From: a virus
Direction: 5' to 3' (one strand)
IMG/VR virus record: IMGVR_UViG_3300044714_000068
Coordinates: 1-39,840 of that record
Length of the DNA: 39,840 nt
This document shows, one piece after another, positions 27,886 through 33,953 of the stretch. Each line of letters starts with the position of its first letter. The first letter of the stretch is position 1. The notes under the pieces were generated by a model. That model was given only the letters and a program-made list of their open reading frames with translations, did no database searches and was not told the origin of the DNA. Both the position numbers and the translations under genes were made by a program.

Positions 27886-28294
27886 CCAACAATCACTTAT
27901 GAGGCTCGCAGAATGTCATCCTGATTTGCAGGTTTTGTTTCATGAAGTAATAAAAACATTTGATTGTACTATTTTGCAAGGTTATCGCGGAGAAGCTGAT
28001 CAAAATGAAGATTACGCCTCTGGCAAGACGCAGTTGAAGTGGCCTGATAGCAAACATAACAAAAACCCCAGTGAAGCAGTTGATGTAATGCCATATCTCG
28101 ATAATGGAAAAGGCTTAGAATGGGATAAGCCCACTAATACTGCATATTTTGCTGGTTATGTAATGGCGACCGCAGAACAACTAATGGCGCGCGGTATAAT
28201 GACGCGTGGAGTGAGATATGGGGGTGATTGGAAGCAGGATAACGATTTAGCAGATAATCACTTTGCTGATGGAGATCACTTTGAACTTTTGTAA
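27872..28294 (+). CDS. Endolysin, M15 peptidase (L-Ala-D-Glu / VanY-type), 140 aa
   Basis: Zinc-peptidase motifs of family M15: S60-x-H62-x8-D71 (DSKHNKNPSEAVDVMPY) and D133-x2-H136 near the end (DGDHFEL). Length and motif spacing fit the single-domain phage endolysins that cut peptidoglycan cross-bridges. No signal peptide, so it needs a holin. AAAGGAATTGGAAG precedes the ATG. The next gene, overlapping by 26 bases, is a small membrane protein, a natural lysis partner. Confidence 0.88.
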   Translation: MPQFSQQSLMRLAECHPDLQVLFHEVIKTFDCTILQGYRGEADQNEDYASGKTQLKWPDSKHNKNPSEAVDVMPYLDNGKGLEWDKPTNTAYFAGYVMATAEQLMARGIMTRGVRYGGDWKQDNDLADNHFADGDHFELL

Positions 28295-28475
28295 ACCTGA
28301 TAAACAATCCATTATTCTTTTCATCTTGAGCATTTGCTTACTGTTAGAGGTTTATGATATTTATCGACCGAGCAATACTGTAAAACAAATAGAAAAAGAA
28401 GGATTAGAAACAGCCATGGAATTAGTTGAAGATACCGCGCCTGATTCTGATCCTTTTTTGGATAATGAGAAATGA
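28269..28475 (+). CDS. Small membrane protein next to endolysin, candidate holin or spanin
   Basis: One hydrophobic segment (SIILFILSICLLLEVYDIY) follows a short basic N-terminus, then an acidic C-terminal part (KQIEKEGLETAMELVEDT). The start is unclear: ATG at 28269, or TTG at 28281, which has GGAG 6 bases upstream and gives MNFCKPDKQ. Single-span class III holins and inner-membrane spanins have this shape. No outer-membrane lipoprotein spanin is seen. Confidence 0.55.
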   Translation: MEITLNFCKPDKQSIILFILSICLLLEVYDIYRPSNTVKQIEKEGLETAMELVEDTAPDSDPFLDNEK

Positions 28476-29104
28476 ATAACAATATAAGTATTTTTGATAA
28501 TATAAATAATGATAATGATAGAATAACGCTGCTTAATGAATTAAAAAAAGAGCAATTTCATGTACATGAACAACAAAAAGAAGAGAAAAGAATTACAGAG
28601 AATGAAAGAGTTCGCAATATTCACAGCTACAAGAAAAGATTAAAACAAAAAAAACAAGAAAAAAGACAACTTCAAGAAGAATATACAGCTCTTCATAAAA
28701 ATGAACCTTTATTTTTAACCTTCAATAAGCATGAAATAATCATCCAAGCTGAATTTTATCATCAATGTAAAAATACAAAAATGGAATGTTTTCTTGAGGT
28801 TGGTATGGTTACAGTTGGAAGAAAGTACAGAGGAAGAATTGATATCATTATAAAATATAAAGGTAAAAATTTCGGAATAGAATGTAAGCAAGATATACAA
28901 TCAAATATAGTTTCATTAAAAGATCAATTAAAAAGATATAAACAGCTAGATATTCCAATATTTTTGGTAGATTCTATTCATAATGTGGAATTAGTCATTC
29001 AGGCAATTAAGTATAAAACATTAATTAATGAAATTTATCATTTTAAACCTCATGATGATAAATTACACATTTTAAAAATTGTTGAATTAACTGAAATAAA
29101 TTAA
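28472..29104 (+). CDS. Coiled-coil plus PD-(D/E)XK nuclease-like protein, 210 aa
   Basis: Residues about 15-75 are a charged coiled coil (Lys/Glu/Gln-rich). Residues about 108-145 show a restriction-nuclease core: RGRIDIIIKYKGKNFGIECKQD, fitting D-x(9-13)-E-x-K with a hydrophobic strand on both sides. An upstream Glu (FLEVGMV) could be the first acidic residue. It overlaps the membrane gene by 4 bases. Candidate resolvase or host-DNA-degrading enzyme. Codon use is strongly AT-rich. Confidence 0.62.
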   Translation: MNNNISIFDNINNDNDRITLLNELKKEQFHVHEQQKEEKRITENERVRNIHSYKKRLKQKKQEKRQLQEEYTALHKNEPLFLTFNKHEIIIQAEFYHQCKNTKMECFLEVGMVTVGRKYRGRIDIIIKYKGKNFGIECKQDIQSNIVSLKDQLKRYKQLDIPIFLVDSIHNVELVIQAIKYKTLINEIYHFKPHDDKLHILKIVELTEIN

Positions 29105-29113
29105 TTATCCACA
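29105..29113. promoter_or_regulatory. Perfect DnaA box TTATCCACA
   Basis: Exact match to the consensus in the 14-bp gap between convergent genes, starting 1 base after a stop codon. A weaker CAATCCACA follows at 29129-29137 within the leftward gene. A single 9-mer can occur by chance in AT-rich DNA, so function is uncertain. Confidence 0.4.
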
Positions 29114-29118
29114 GGGTT

Positions 29119-29256
29119 TTAGACTAAACAATCCACAGATTTTGTGGAAACTTTCATCTCATTTTCCATAGAAAATATAAGAGAATTCCACACACAGTAA
29201 TGACTAGCCATGTTTCTTGAAGACATTCTGATATAATCTGGTAAATCATGCTTCAT
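29119..29256 (-). CDS. Unknown mini-protein, 45 aa
   Basis: Start at MKHDLPDYIRMSS because AGAGAGGAAA is directly upstream; an earlier in-frame start would lie inside the previous gene. Polar, no membrane segment. Last gene of the long leftward chain from 32794 to here. Unknown function. Confidence 0.45.
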   Translation of the reverse strand: MKHDLPDYIRMSSRNMASHYCVWNSLIFSMENEMKVSTKSVDCLV

Positions 29257-29461
29257 TTTCCTCTCTTGTTTCACAATATGCCGGACACGATTTATATATA
29301 AATTCACTTTCTTGTGGTTCTCTATATTGGATAGTCTTCGATCCATCGGAATAGTAGTTCATGATTGCTATTATTTTAGCTTGTTTAATTGTCCCCATAT
29401 CACGACATGTCATACATTTGAACTTTTTCTTTTTGATGAATAATCGTTTAATGAAATTCAT
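29246..29461 (-). CDS. Small zinc-binding protein, 71 aa
   Basis: Two CxxC-like pairs: CMTCRDMG (16-19) and CPAYC (59-63), the first resembling a DnaJ-type CxxCxxxG knuckle, with about 40 residues between. The N-terminus is very basic (KRLFIKKKKFK). Starts within the stop of the upstream gene (ATGA). Unknown role. Confidence 0.6.
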   Translation of the reverse strand: MNFIKRLFIKKKKFKCMTCRDMGTIKQAKIIAIMNYYSDGSKTIQYREPQESEFIYKSCPAYCETREENEA

Positions 29462-29670
29462 ATTTCATTCTCGATTAATTTTGATAGACGCATTAGCTCT
29501 TCAAGAGTGAATGAATCATTTGTTAAAATTGCTCCAGCGGGATGACCAAGAACGATATAGCTATCCTTGCATCTTTTGTATCTGGATAATAACTCTTGAT
29601 CATCTTCGGTTAACCCTATTTCTTCTTCGCCATCATATCCATAATCAATATCGTCAGTTGCGTCAGTCAT
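29458..29670 (-). CDS. Acidic small protein, 70 aa
   Basis: Very acidic N-terminus (TDATDDIDYGYDGEEEIGLTEDDQE) then an alpha/beta part ending in a helix (TLEELMRLSKLIE). AGGAATAAAAA precedes the ATG. Such acidic small proteins can be DNA mimics, but this is only a composition argument. Confidence 0.55.
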   Translation of the reverse strand: MTDATDDIDYGYDGEEEIGLTEDDQELLSRYKRCKDSYIVLGHPAGAILTNDSFTLEELMRLSKLIENEI

Positions 29671-29699
29671 TTTTTATTCCTCATTCATCTTTATTGTCC

Positions 29700-30092
29700 T
29701 TATTCTTCTATTTCTATCTCTATGATGTGATAATCATTTTGATTAACATTTTGACTTATCATCATTTCTAATAACATTTCTTTTGAGTCATATGCATATG
29801 TTGTGAAAAATTTTTTATCGATGACGATAGGATTTTTTTCAACACCCATCCATAATTTCTTTTTTATTGTTGTCATAAATAAGTCATTACCGTTTGAGGG
29901 GCTTAAATCAGTACCATCTTTTCTAAGTAAACCAATAGTATCAGTATTGTCATTTTCAATGCAGGCGACTAAAGGAAAAGGATGATTGGCATTTTCAATT
30001 AAATGTATATTTTTTACTTTTCTTCCATCTCTTGTCACGCATGGTTTTCCTGTAAGCGCATCTTCAAGATTAAACGGTTTTAAATTAGTCAT
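29700..30092 (-). CDS. Phage protein of the KPFNLEDAL-G-PCVTRDGR type, 130 aa
   Basis: The start MTNLKPFNLEDALTGKPCVTRDGRKVKNIHLIE matches a widespread family of phage and prophage proteins (PFxLExALxGxPVxTRDGRxV) with a small beta domain. Residues 85-125 add KKLWMGVEKNPI and a polar tail. No activity is known to me. The start overlaps the upstream gene by 8 bases. Confidence 0.65.
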   Translation of the reverse strand: MTNLKPFNLEDALTGKPCVTRDGRKVKNIHLIENANHPFPLVACIENDNTDTIGLLRKDGTDLSPSNGNDLFMTTIKKKLWMGVEKNPIVIDKKFFTTYAYDSKEMLLEMMISQNVNQNDYHIIEIEIEE

Positions 30093-30354
30093 TGTGGCCT
30101 TTCAATTTATTTAAATTTTCTTTTAAGTTATCAATTGCTTCTTGAATGGTGTTACCTTTTCCACACGGTGGAAATCCATCATAATGATGCCAGAAATCAA
30201 AACATTCTGAATCGCCAGATTGCTGATCGAGCGGCATTTGTCCTATATGTACTCGCCAAGCAATCCATTTTGCACCACTGTAAACGCCCCCATATCGATC
30301 AAGTATTATTTGTAAGGGCCATATATCTCTGCATTCATTGATTTCATCAGTCAC
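30085..30354 (-). CDS. Small phage protein with GxGNTxQEAIDxL ending, 89 aa
   Basis: A Trp-rich alpha/beta domain (DRYGGVYSGAKWIAWRVHIG, then FDFWHHYDGFPPCGKGNTIQEAIDNLKENLN). The ending GxGNT-x-QEAIDxLK is shared with the 52-aa protein at 31580-31738, as in HicB-like small proteins. Overlaps neighbours on both sides. No HicA-like partner is apparent. Confidence 0.6.
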   Translation of the reverse strand: MTDEINECRDIWPLQIILDRYGGVYSGAKWIAWRVHIGQMPLDQQSGDSECFDFWHHYDGFPPCGKGNTIQEAIDNLKENLNKLKGHND

Positions 30355-30583
30355 TTAATTTTTCCTTCTCTAATTCTTTGTAAAGTAATTTTTGGATGTT
30401 ATCAGCTAATATTGTAATATCAATACATAAATCTTCTTCATATATACCTTCGTATTGTTCTTTGATTTTTATAATCGGATCATTCTCTGAAATTAATATT
30501 AAATTATCTTGAAATGAGGCTTCATAATCCCATTCATTTAGCATGGTTTCTAAAGCTAATGATTCTGCGGGGGTCATTTTCAT
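30347..30583 (-). CDS. Unknown small protein, 78 aa
   Basis: Start at MKMTPAESLALE with GGGAG 8 bases upstream; it overlaps the stop of the Tad2-like gene (ATGA). Acidic alpha/beta protein (NLILISENDPIIKIKEQYEGIYEEDLCIDITILADNIQKLLYKEL). No family recognised. Confidence 0.55.
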   Translation of the reverse strand: MKMTPAESLALETMLNEWDYEASFQDNLILISENDPIIKIKEQYEGIYEEDLCIDITILADNIQKLLYKELEKEKLSD

Positions 30584-30894
30584 TCTATAATCTCCCAATC
30601 ATCATTCATAATTAAAAATAAATTTAACTGCGGATAAGAATGTAGATCAGGATTACAGCATGGTTGACGTGTAGGGAAATTTTGAGGAACCATATCAGGA
30701 TGCTGTCTATCATCTTGCATTTTGACTATAGACATTCCTCGCTTCTTTACTTCCTCGAAACTTTCAGGGGGTAAGCCAAATAATTCCGTATCTAATCCCA
30801 CGTAACATCCCATTAAATATTCATTCTCTTTGAAAAATGGCGATCTTATTTTTTTACCTTCTCTTAAGGCTGTTAAGGCTTCTTCAAATTTCAT
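30580..30894 (-). CDS. Tad2-like (DUF2829) protein, candidate anti-Thoeris sponge, 104 aa
   Basis: N-terminus MKFEEALTALREGKKIRSPFF and C-terminus LFLIMNDDWEIIE are the two conserved ends of the Tad2/DUF2829 family, whose characterised members bind signalling nucleotides such as 1''-3' gcADPR made by Thoeris. The middle carries a longer than usual insertion (about residues 38-85, including two adjacent Cys, QPCCNPDLHSYPQ). Ligand residues cannot be judged by eye. It lies in a chain of small early-type genes, where anti-defence genes are common. Confidence 0.68.
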   Translation of the reverse strand: MKFEEALTALREGKKIRSPFFKENEYLMGCYVGLDTELFGLPPESFEEVKKRGMSIVKMQDDRQHPDMVPQNFPTRQPCCNPDLHSYPQLNLFLIMNDDWEIIE

Positions 30895-30977
30895 TCTGAT
30901 TTACTCGCTATTAAAAAGACAACTGCAAATACTAATATTAATACGACTGCTATGCCAATTACTGTGAAGTCGATCAT
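30891..30977 (-). CDS. Single-span membrane peptide, 28 aa
   Basis: MIDFTVIGIAVVLILVFAVVFLIASKSE, essentially one transmembrane helix. Its stop overlaps the Tad2-like start (ATGA). It is one of three consecutive tiny membrane peptides. Translation is supported only by coupling and composition. Confidence 0.4.
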   Translation of the reverse strand: MIDFTVIGIAVVLILVFAVVFLIASKSE

Positions 30978-30986
30978 TCTATTTCC

Positions 30987-31118
30987 TTATTCAAACCAAG
31001 ATATTGCCATATAGATGATGCACATTATCAAACAAATAGCACTAAATAATCCATGTGTTATTACCCCAAGAATCAAATATAACAATGCGATAATATAATT
31101 GTTTTTTGATTCACTCAT
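30987..31118 (-). CDS. Membrane mini-protein, 43 aa
   Basis: Two adjacent hydrophobic stretches (YIIALLYLILGVITHGLF; AICLIMCIIYMAISW) with no polar domain. GGGAAATATAA precedes the ATG. Possibly a hairpin membrane protein. Unknown role. Confidence 0.45.
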   Translation of the reverse strand: MSESKNNYIIALLYLILGVITHGLFSAICLIMCIIYMAISWFE

Positions 31119-31128
31119 TTATATTTCC

Positions 31129-31194
31129 CTATTTCATTTTGCAAATAATGACAAGGATAAGAATAATTATCGTTAAGAGATATGTTTCGATCAT
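31129..31194 (-). CDS. Single-span membrane peptide, 21 aa
   Basis: MIETYLLTIIILILVIICKMK, one hydrophobic helix with a basic end. The start overlaps the previous stop (ATGA). Tiny, and given low confidence, but it fits the coupled chain. Confidence 0.35.
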   Translation of the reverse strand: MIETYLLTIIILILVIICKMK

Positions 31195-31388
31195 AGACTG
31201 TTTTCCCATTGCGCCATTCTTGCATTAGAATCTTCAATTTGTGTTTGAATCTGTTGTTGCTTTAACTGTTGACGCTGTAAGTCTAATGATTGCTGTTGGT
31301 ATTTCTCTTGCGTATATTCGTCGTACCCATATTGTGCATGAGCGTTGATGCTGATTAGGGATAAGGTGATAAGTAATAGTTTTTTCAT
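31191..31388 (-). CDS. Exported Gln-rich protein, 65 aa
   Basis: Signal peptide MKKLLLITLSLISINAHAQ with an AHA-Q cleavage site. The mature part is a Gln-rich amphipathic helix (QEKYQQQSLDLQRQQLKQQQIQTQIEDSNARM). GGAAATTTAACC precedes the ATG. Likely a periplasmic coiled coil; function unknown. Confidence 0.62.
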   Translation of the reverse strand: MKKLLLITLSLISINAHAQYGYDEYTQEKYQQQSLDLQRQQLKQQQIQTQIEDSNARMAQWENSL

Positions 31389-31412
31389 GGTTAAATTTCC
31401 TCATTTAGTTAA

Positions 31413-31577
31413 TTATATCTTTGAGTCTGTTAAAGCATCATATTCGTTGCAATATTTTATGATATCCTCCGCTCTCGCTCTAGCGTAATTGATGTTTATA
31501 CTCCCTAAATTTTTACACATTAATTTAATTTCATTTTCAATTAATATACTTAGCTCATAATGTGTTAATACTCGCAT
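31413..31577 (-). CDS. Unknown helical mini-protein, 54 aa
   Basis: AGGAG lies 8 bases before the ATG. All-helical (HYELSILIENEIKLMCKNLG; ARARAEDIIKYCNEYDALT). It starts 2 bases after the preceding gene's stop. No family recognised. Confidence 0.5.
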   Translation of the reverse strand: MRVLTHYELSILIENEIKLMCKNLGSININYARARAEDIIKYCNEYDALTDSKI

Positions 31578-31579
31578 GG

Positions 31580-31738
31580 TTATTTCTCCTCGGTTAATAT
31601 TCTTTTTAAATCATCAATAGCTTCCTGTTCTGTATTTCCTGTTCTTTCTGGCTGATATCCTGAATCTGGCGCGCCATCATAATTTTCTGTTACAGCGTGC
31701 CAAACTCCGAAATAATCTTGTTCGGTGTGTATTTTCAT
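31580..31738 (-). CDS. HicB-like small phage protein, 52 aa
   Basis: MKIHTEQDYFGVWHAVTENYDGAPDSGYQPERTGNTEQEAIDDLKRIL resembles a family of small phage proteins with a HicB-like half-fold (strand, strand, GNTxQEAIxDLxx helix). It shares the ending with the protein at 30085-30354. No toxin partner is present. Confidence 0.58.
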   Translation of the reverse strand: MKIHTEQDYFGVWHAVTENYDGAPDSGYQPERTGNTEQEAIDDLKRILTEEK

Positions 31739-31745
31739 GAATCAC

Positions 31746-32054
31746 CTATTTTAAAGTAAATTGATTATAAGAGATTCGTTTATTGTATTTTTCATACACC
31801 TCTGGTAATTCTTCCTTAAGGCGCTTTGAGTCTATATTATCTCGTGAACGCTCATCGTAAGTGAGTAATATTCGATTGTTGTAGACAAACTCGTTGTGAG
31901 TGGCAAAGTGACCTTTGATCAGCCAGTCTTTAACGTCTGCCTCGTCTTTTTCTAACATTTTCATCTGGCGACGGATGTCACGAAACAGCTCGACATGTTC
32001 ATAAGTTTCGTCAGTGATGATTCTTTGTGGTGATAGAGCGATTATATTTGTCAT
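31746..32054 (-). CDS. Orphan protein resembling the C-terminus of YqaJ-type exonucleases, 102 aa
   Basis: Residues about 22-102 follow the pattern that ends phage YqaJ recombination nucleases: a helix (LFRDIRRQMKMLEKDEADVKDWLIKG), NNRILLTYDERSRDNIDSKRLKEELPEVYEKY, then YNQFTLK. The nuclease core (PD ... ExK) is absent. It could be a domain remnant or a stand-alone accessory acting with the Sak4/SSB pair. The resemblance is from memory of the family and should be checked by profile. Confidence 0.5.
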   Translation of the reverse strand: MTNIIALSPQRIITDETYEHVELFRDIRRQMKMLEKDEADVKDWLIKGHFATHNEFVYNNRILLTYDERSRDNIDSKRLKEELPEVYEKYNKRISYNQFTLK

Positions 32055-32067
32055 GGGTTTATCCTCG

Positions 32068-32403
32068 TTATGCGGCTAATGATTGTTTTTTAATTGCTAT
32101 GGTGCCGCTACCACAACAATTGCTATAGTTAATGCCTTCATAAATTCCATCATCGTATGATGAAAAGTAATCTCTACTGCTTCCTACTAGCCAAATGCCA
32201 TAATATCCAAAGTTATGCTTTTCATGGGGATGCATAGCTGTTGATTCAGAGGCAGCAACAAACTTTCTTTGAGCGCGGGGTGTAAATTCTACGCAATCAG
32301 TCATTCCATCAAAGCTACTTTCTTGCATGATGAACATGATATTTTTGTTTTTCTTGATGAAGCTTTTGAATGTAGCTAAAGTAATTCTTTTTTGGTTTAT
32401 CAT
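32068..32403 (-). CDS. Widespread small phage protein (ATFKSF ... NCCGSG type), 111 aa
   Basis: ITLATFKSFIKKNKNIMFIMQESSFDGMTDCVEF, then FGYYGIWLVGSSRDYFSSYDDGIYEGINYSNCCGSGTIAI. Proteins with this set of landmarks occur in many phages with no assigned function. Double-Cys near the end (NCC) is typical. Ribosome site AGAGGAATAAAACC upstream. Confidence 0.62.
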   Translation of the reverse strand: MINQKRITLATFKSFIKKNKNIMFIMQESSFDGMTDCVEFTPRAQRKFVAASESTAMHPHEKHNFGYYGIWLVGSSRDYFSSYDDGIYEGINYSNCCGSGTIAIKKQSLAA

Positions 32404-32446
32404 GGTTTTATTCCTCTTTTGAGTAAATCATTTTTGGTTGGTTTGA

Positions 32447-32794
32447 TTAAACGCCTGGATTAATGCGATCCAGAATAAATATTTCGCCGAATTTCTTTTT
32501 ATGCGCTATACAATACGCACGAAAAAATTTTTGCTCTGTTTTGTAATCATAGCCGTGCAATTCCTCTCTCAGCTCATCGTCCATATAGCTAGCTATCATT
32601 GGTTGTGTCATTTTAAGACCTGATCTTAATTTTATTTTGCTCAGCATTATTGGTTTATTCCTTAATTCAATTGGCGAATATTTATTAAGCAAAAATTGTA
32701 ATGCCACTACTTTTGATTCATCATCAACATATAATTCAGGATGATTTAATATTTCTTCTAATTGGTTTACTAATGCTTGTTGTTCTATGGTCAT
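32447..32794 (-). CDS. First gene of leftward chain, unknown, 115 aa
   Basis: Start placed at MTIEQQALVNQLEEIL (32794); AAAAGGATT lies upstream and the longer frame would cross the operator. Helical N-terminus followed by a basic region (IMLSKIKLRSGLKMTQPMIASYMDDELREEL) and an aromatic C-terminus (FFRAYCIAHKKKFGE). It faces the packaging genes across a promoter region with two TATAC-N5-GTATA sites. A regulatory or early role is likely. No family recognised. Confidence 0.6.
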   Translation of the reverse strand: MTIEQQALVNQLEEILNHPELYVDDESKVVALQFLLNKYSPIELRNKPIMLSKIKLRSGLKMTQPMIASYMDDELREELHGYDYKTEQKFFRAYCIAHKKKFGEIFILDRINPGV

Positions 32795-32815
32795 GGTTTT
32801 AATCCTTTTGGTTTG

Positions 32816-32830
32816 TATACAGGAAGTATA
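32816..32830. promoter_or_regulatory. Operator-like palindrome TATAC-N5-GTATA (left)
   Basis: TATAC-AGGAA-GTATA, 22 bases upstream of the leftward gene start at 32794; overlaps where its promoter or leader must be. Same arms and spacer as 20896-20910. Confidence 0.62.
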
Positions 32831-32834
32831 TATC

Positions 32835-32864
32835 ACTAATATTTGGTATGTCAAACTAATATTT
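32835..32864. promoter_or_regulatory. Direct repeats ACTAATATTT in divergent promoter
   Basis: ACTAATATTT at 32835-32844 and 32855-32864, exactly 20 bp apart, each followed by (GG/AA)TATG; a degenerate third copy (TGATATTTGATAT) lies near 32888-32900. Two-turn spacing suggests a second protein-binding array or curved promoter DNA. Confidence 0.5.
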
Positions 32865-32909
32865 AATATGTTTTAATCTATTAAGTGTGATATTTGATAT
32901 AAGATTGCA

Positions 32910-32924
32910 TATACGAATGGTATA
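32910..32924. promoter_or_regulatory. Operator-like palindrome TATAC-N5-GTATA (right)
   Basis: TATAC-GAATG-GTATA, 42 bases before the small-terminase ATG, overlapping TATA-rich DNA (TATAGTATATTTTG) that could be its promoter. With the left copy it frames the divergent promoter. Confidence 0.62.
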
Positions 32925-32965
32925 TAGTATATTTTGTATGTGTATTGAACAGGATCGGGCTTATT

Positions 32966-33322
32966 ATGATACAGGCAGACTGCCAACGCGGTGCTTATCC
33001 TCACTATCCTACGGATGAAACACGAAAACTTGTTAAAGAATTATACGCGGCTGGCATTCCCAGAGAGCGTATAGCTAAACGGTTCGAAATTGATGCAGAT
33101 ACCCTTAACAAGCATTACAAGGCTGAATTGGATGATGCTAAGGATAAGATGACCTCTGACCTTGGCACAGGCTTGTATATGGACGCCATAAACGGTGACG
33201 CTGGTGCGCGTGAATTTTGGCTCAAATGCCAAGGCCGATGGTCTTATGCTAAGGCAGCCGAAGATAGTGAGAAAGACAAACAGCAGTTATCCCTCATGGA
33301 AAAGTTGATTGATAAGTTATGA
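32966..33322 (+). CDS. terS: Terminase small subunit
   Basis: A 118-aa protein with an N-terminal HTH (ETRKLVKELYAAGIPRERIAKRFEIDADTLNKHYKAEL, residues about 14-52) and a helical middle (GTGLYMDAINGDAGAREFWLKCQGRW), the usual build of small terminases of this size. It recognises the packaging site and loads the large subunit. The ATG at 32966 is preferred to a TTG at 32945; AGGA lies 12 bases upstream, so the site is weak. It is first in the packaging-head operon, 0.6 kb before the large subunit. Confidence 0.78.
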   Translation: MIQADCQRGAYPHYPTDETRKLVKELYAAGIPRERIAKRFEIDADTLNKHYKAELDDAKDKMTSDLGTGLYMDAINGDAGAREFWLKCQGRWSYAKAAEDSEKDKQQLSLMEKLIDKL

Positions 33323-33501
33323 TAAACAGAGAGCTATTTGTTACTCGTATCACTGTACCTGGTCATAATGAAGGTACGCTCACTTTCGAGAAAACAGATA
33401 CAAATCTGGGCACCGTTTGTGTGAGTCTTAGAAAGGGTGAGGAATTTATTCACTTGATTGCTTATGTCGAAGACCTAAAGAAGGCGATAGATAAGTTATA
33501 A
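33319..33501 (+). CDS. Unknown small protein, 60 aa
   Basis: The ATG overlaps the small terminase stop (ATGATAA). Beta-rich (ELFVTRITVPGHNEGTLTFEKTDTNLGTVCVSLRKGEEFIHLI) with a short C-terminal helix. A strong hairpin and T-run follow. Coupled to packaging; no family recognised. Confidence 0.6.
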   Translation: MINRELFVTRITVPGHNEGTLTFEKTDTNLGTVCVSLRKGEEFIHLIAYVEDLKKAIDKL

Positions 33502-33502
33502 A

Positions 33503-33533
33503 GGAGGGGGACAATTTGTACCCTCCCTTTTTT
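33503..33533 (+). terminator. Rho-independent terminator between small and large terminase
   Basis: GGAGGG ... CCCTCC stem with an AATTT-containing loop followed by six T. Its presence inside the packaging operon means the large terminase and head genes need readthrough or a second promoter in 33535-33562. Confidence 0.8.
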
Positions 33534-33562
33534 GATATGTCTCACGTGGAACATGGTGATTG

Positions 33563-33736
33563 ATGGATGAGCTAAAAAGTTGTCCTTTTTGTGGAAGTGA
33601 TGCTGCGCTTGCTGATAAACAAGATGGTGTATATGTATTTTATTATGTGGTTTGCACCAAATGTCAGGGAAAATGTGGTGGGTATCCTAATAAACAAGTA
33701 GTTATCGATAATTGGAATATGCGACCCAATGGATGA
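33563..33736 (+). CDS. Lar-like restriction-alleviation zinc protein, 57 aa
   Basis: MDELKSCPFCGSDAAL ... VVCTKCQGKCGG ... VVIDNWNMRPNG. The LKxCPFCGxxA start, second CxxC and WNxR end are the marks of the Lar family; Rac-prophage Lar modulates EcoKI restriction. Many phage members are untested, so anti-restriction activity is a family inference. It overlaps the following gene by 8 bases and lies near the methyltransferase gene, another means of avoiding restriction. Confidence 0.7.
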   Translation: MDELKSCPFCGSDAALADKQDGVYVFYYVVCTKCQGKCGGYPNKQVVIDNWNMRPNG

Positions 33737-33953
33737 CTCAAAATTAGAAAAAGATAATCGCAGTTTTTTGAAAAAACTATGGTGTAAATTGTTTCACACT
33801 GATGAGCGGTATATTGATAGTACCGCTACCGCAAGAATTAAAACCATATGCTTGGCTCATAAATGTTTTAATAAAAGTCTTTTTATAAGTAAATTTTGGT
33901 TGGAGGATGAGTTTGGACAAGAAGTAAAGGAATGGCCGCGTGGACGAAAGTAA
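33729..33953 (+). CDS. Unknown basic small protein, 74 aa
   Basis: Basic, with FLKKLWCKLFHTDERYID near the N-terminus and ISKFWLEDEFGQEVKEW near the end. Overlaps both neighbours (8 and 14 bases), so it is translated in a coupled chain ending in the large terminase. No zinc pattern; three cysteines scattered. No family recognised. Confidence 0.55.
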   Translation: MDDSKLEKDNRSFLKKLWCKLFHTDERYIDSTATARIKTICLAHKCFNKSLFISKFWLEDEFGQEVKEWPRGRK

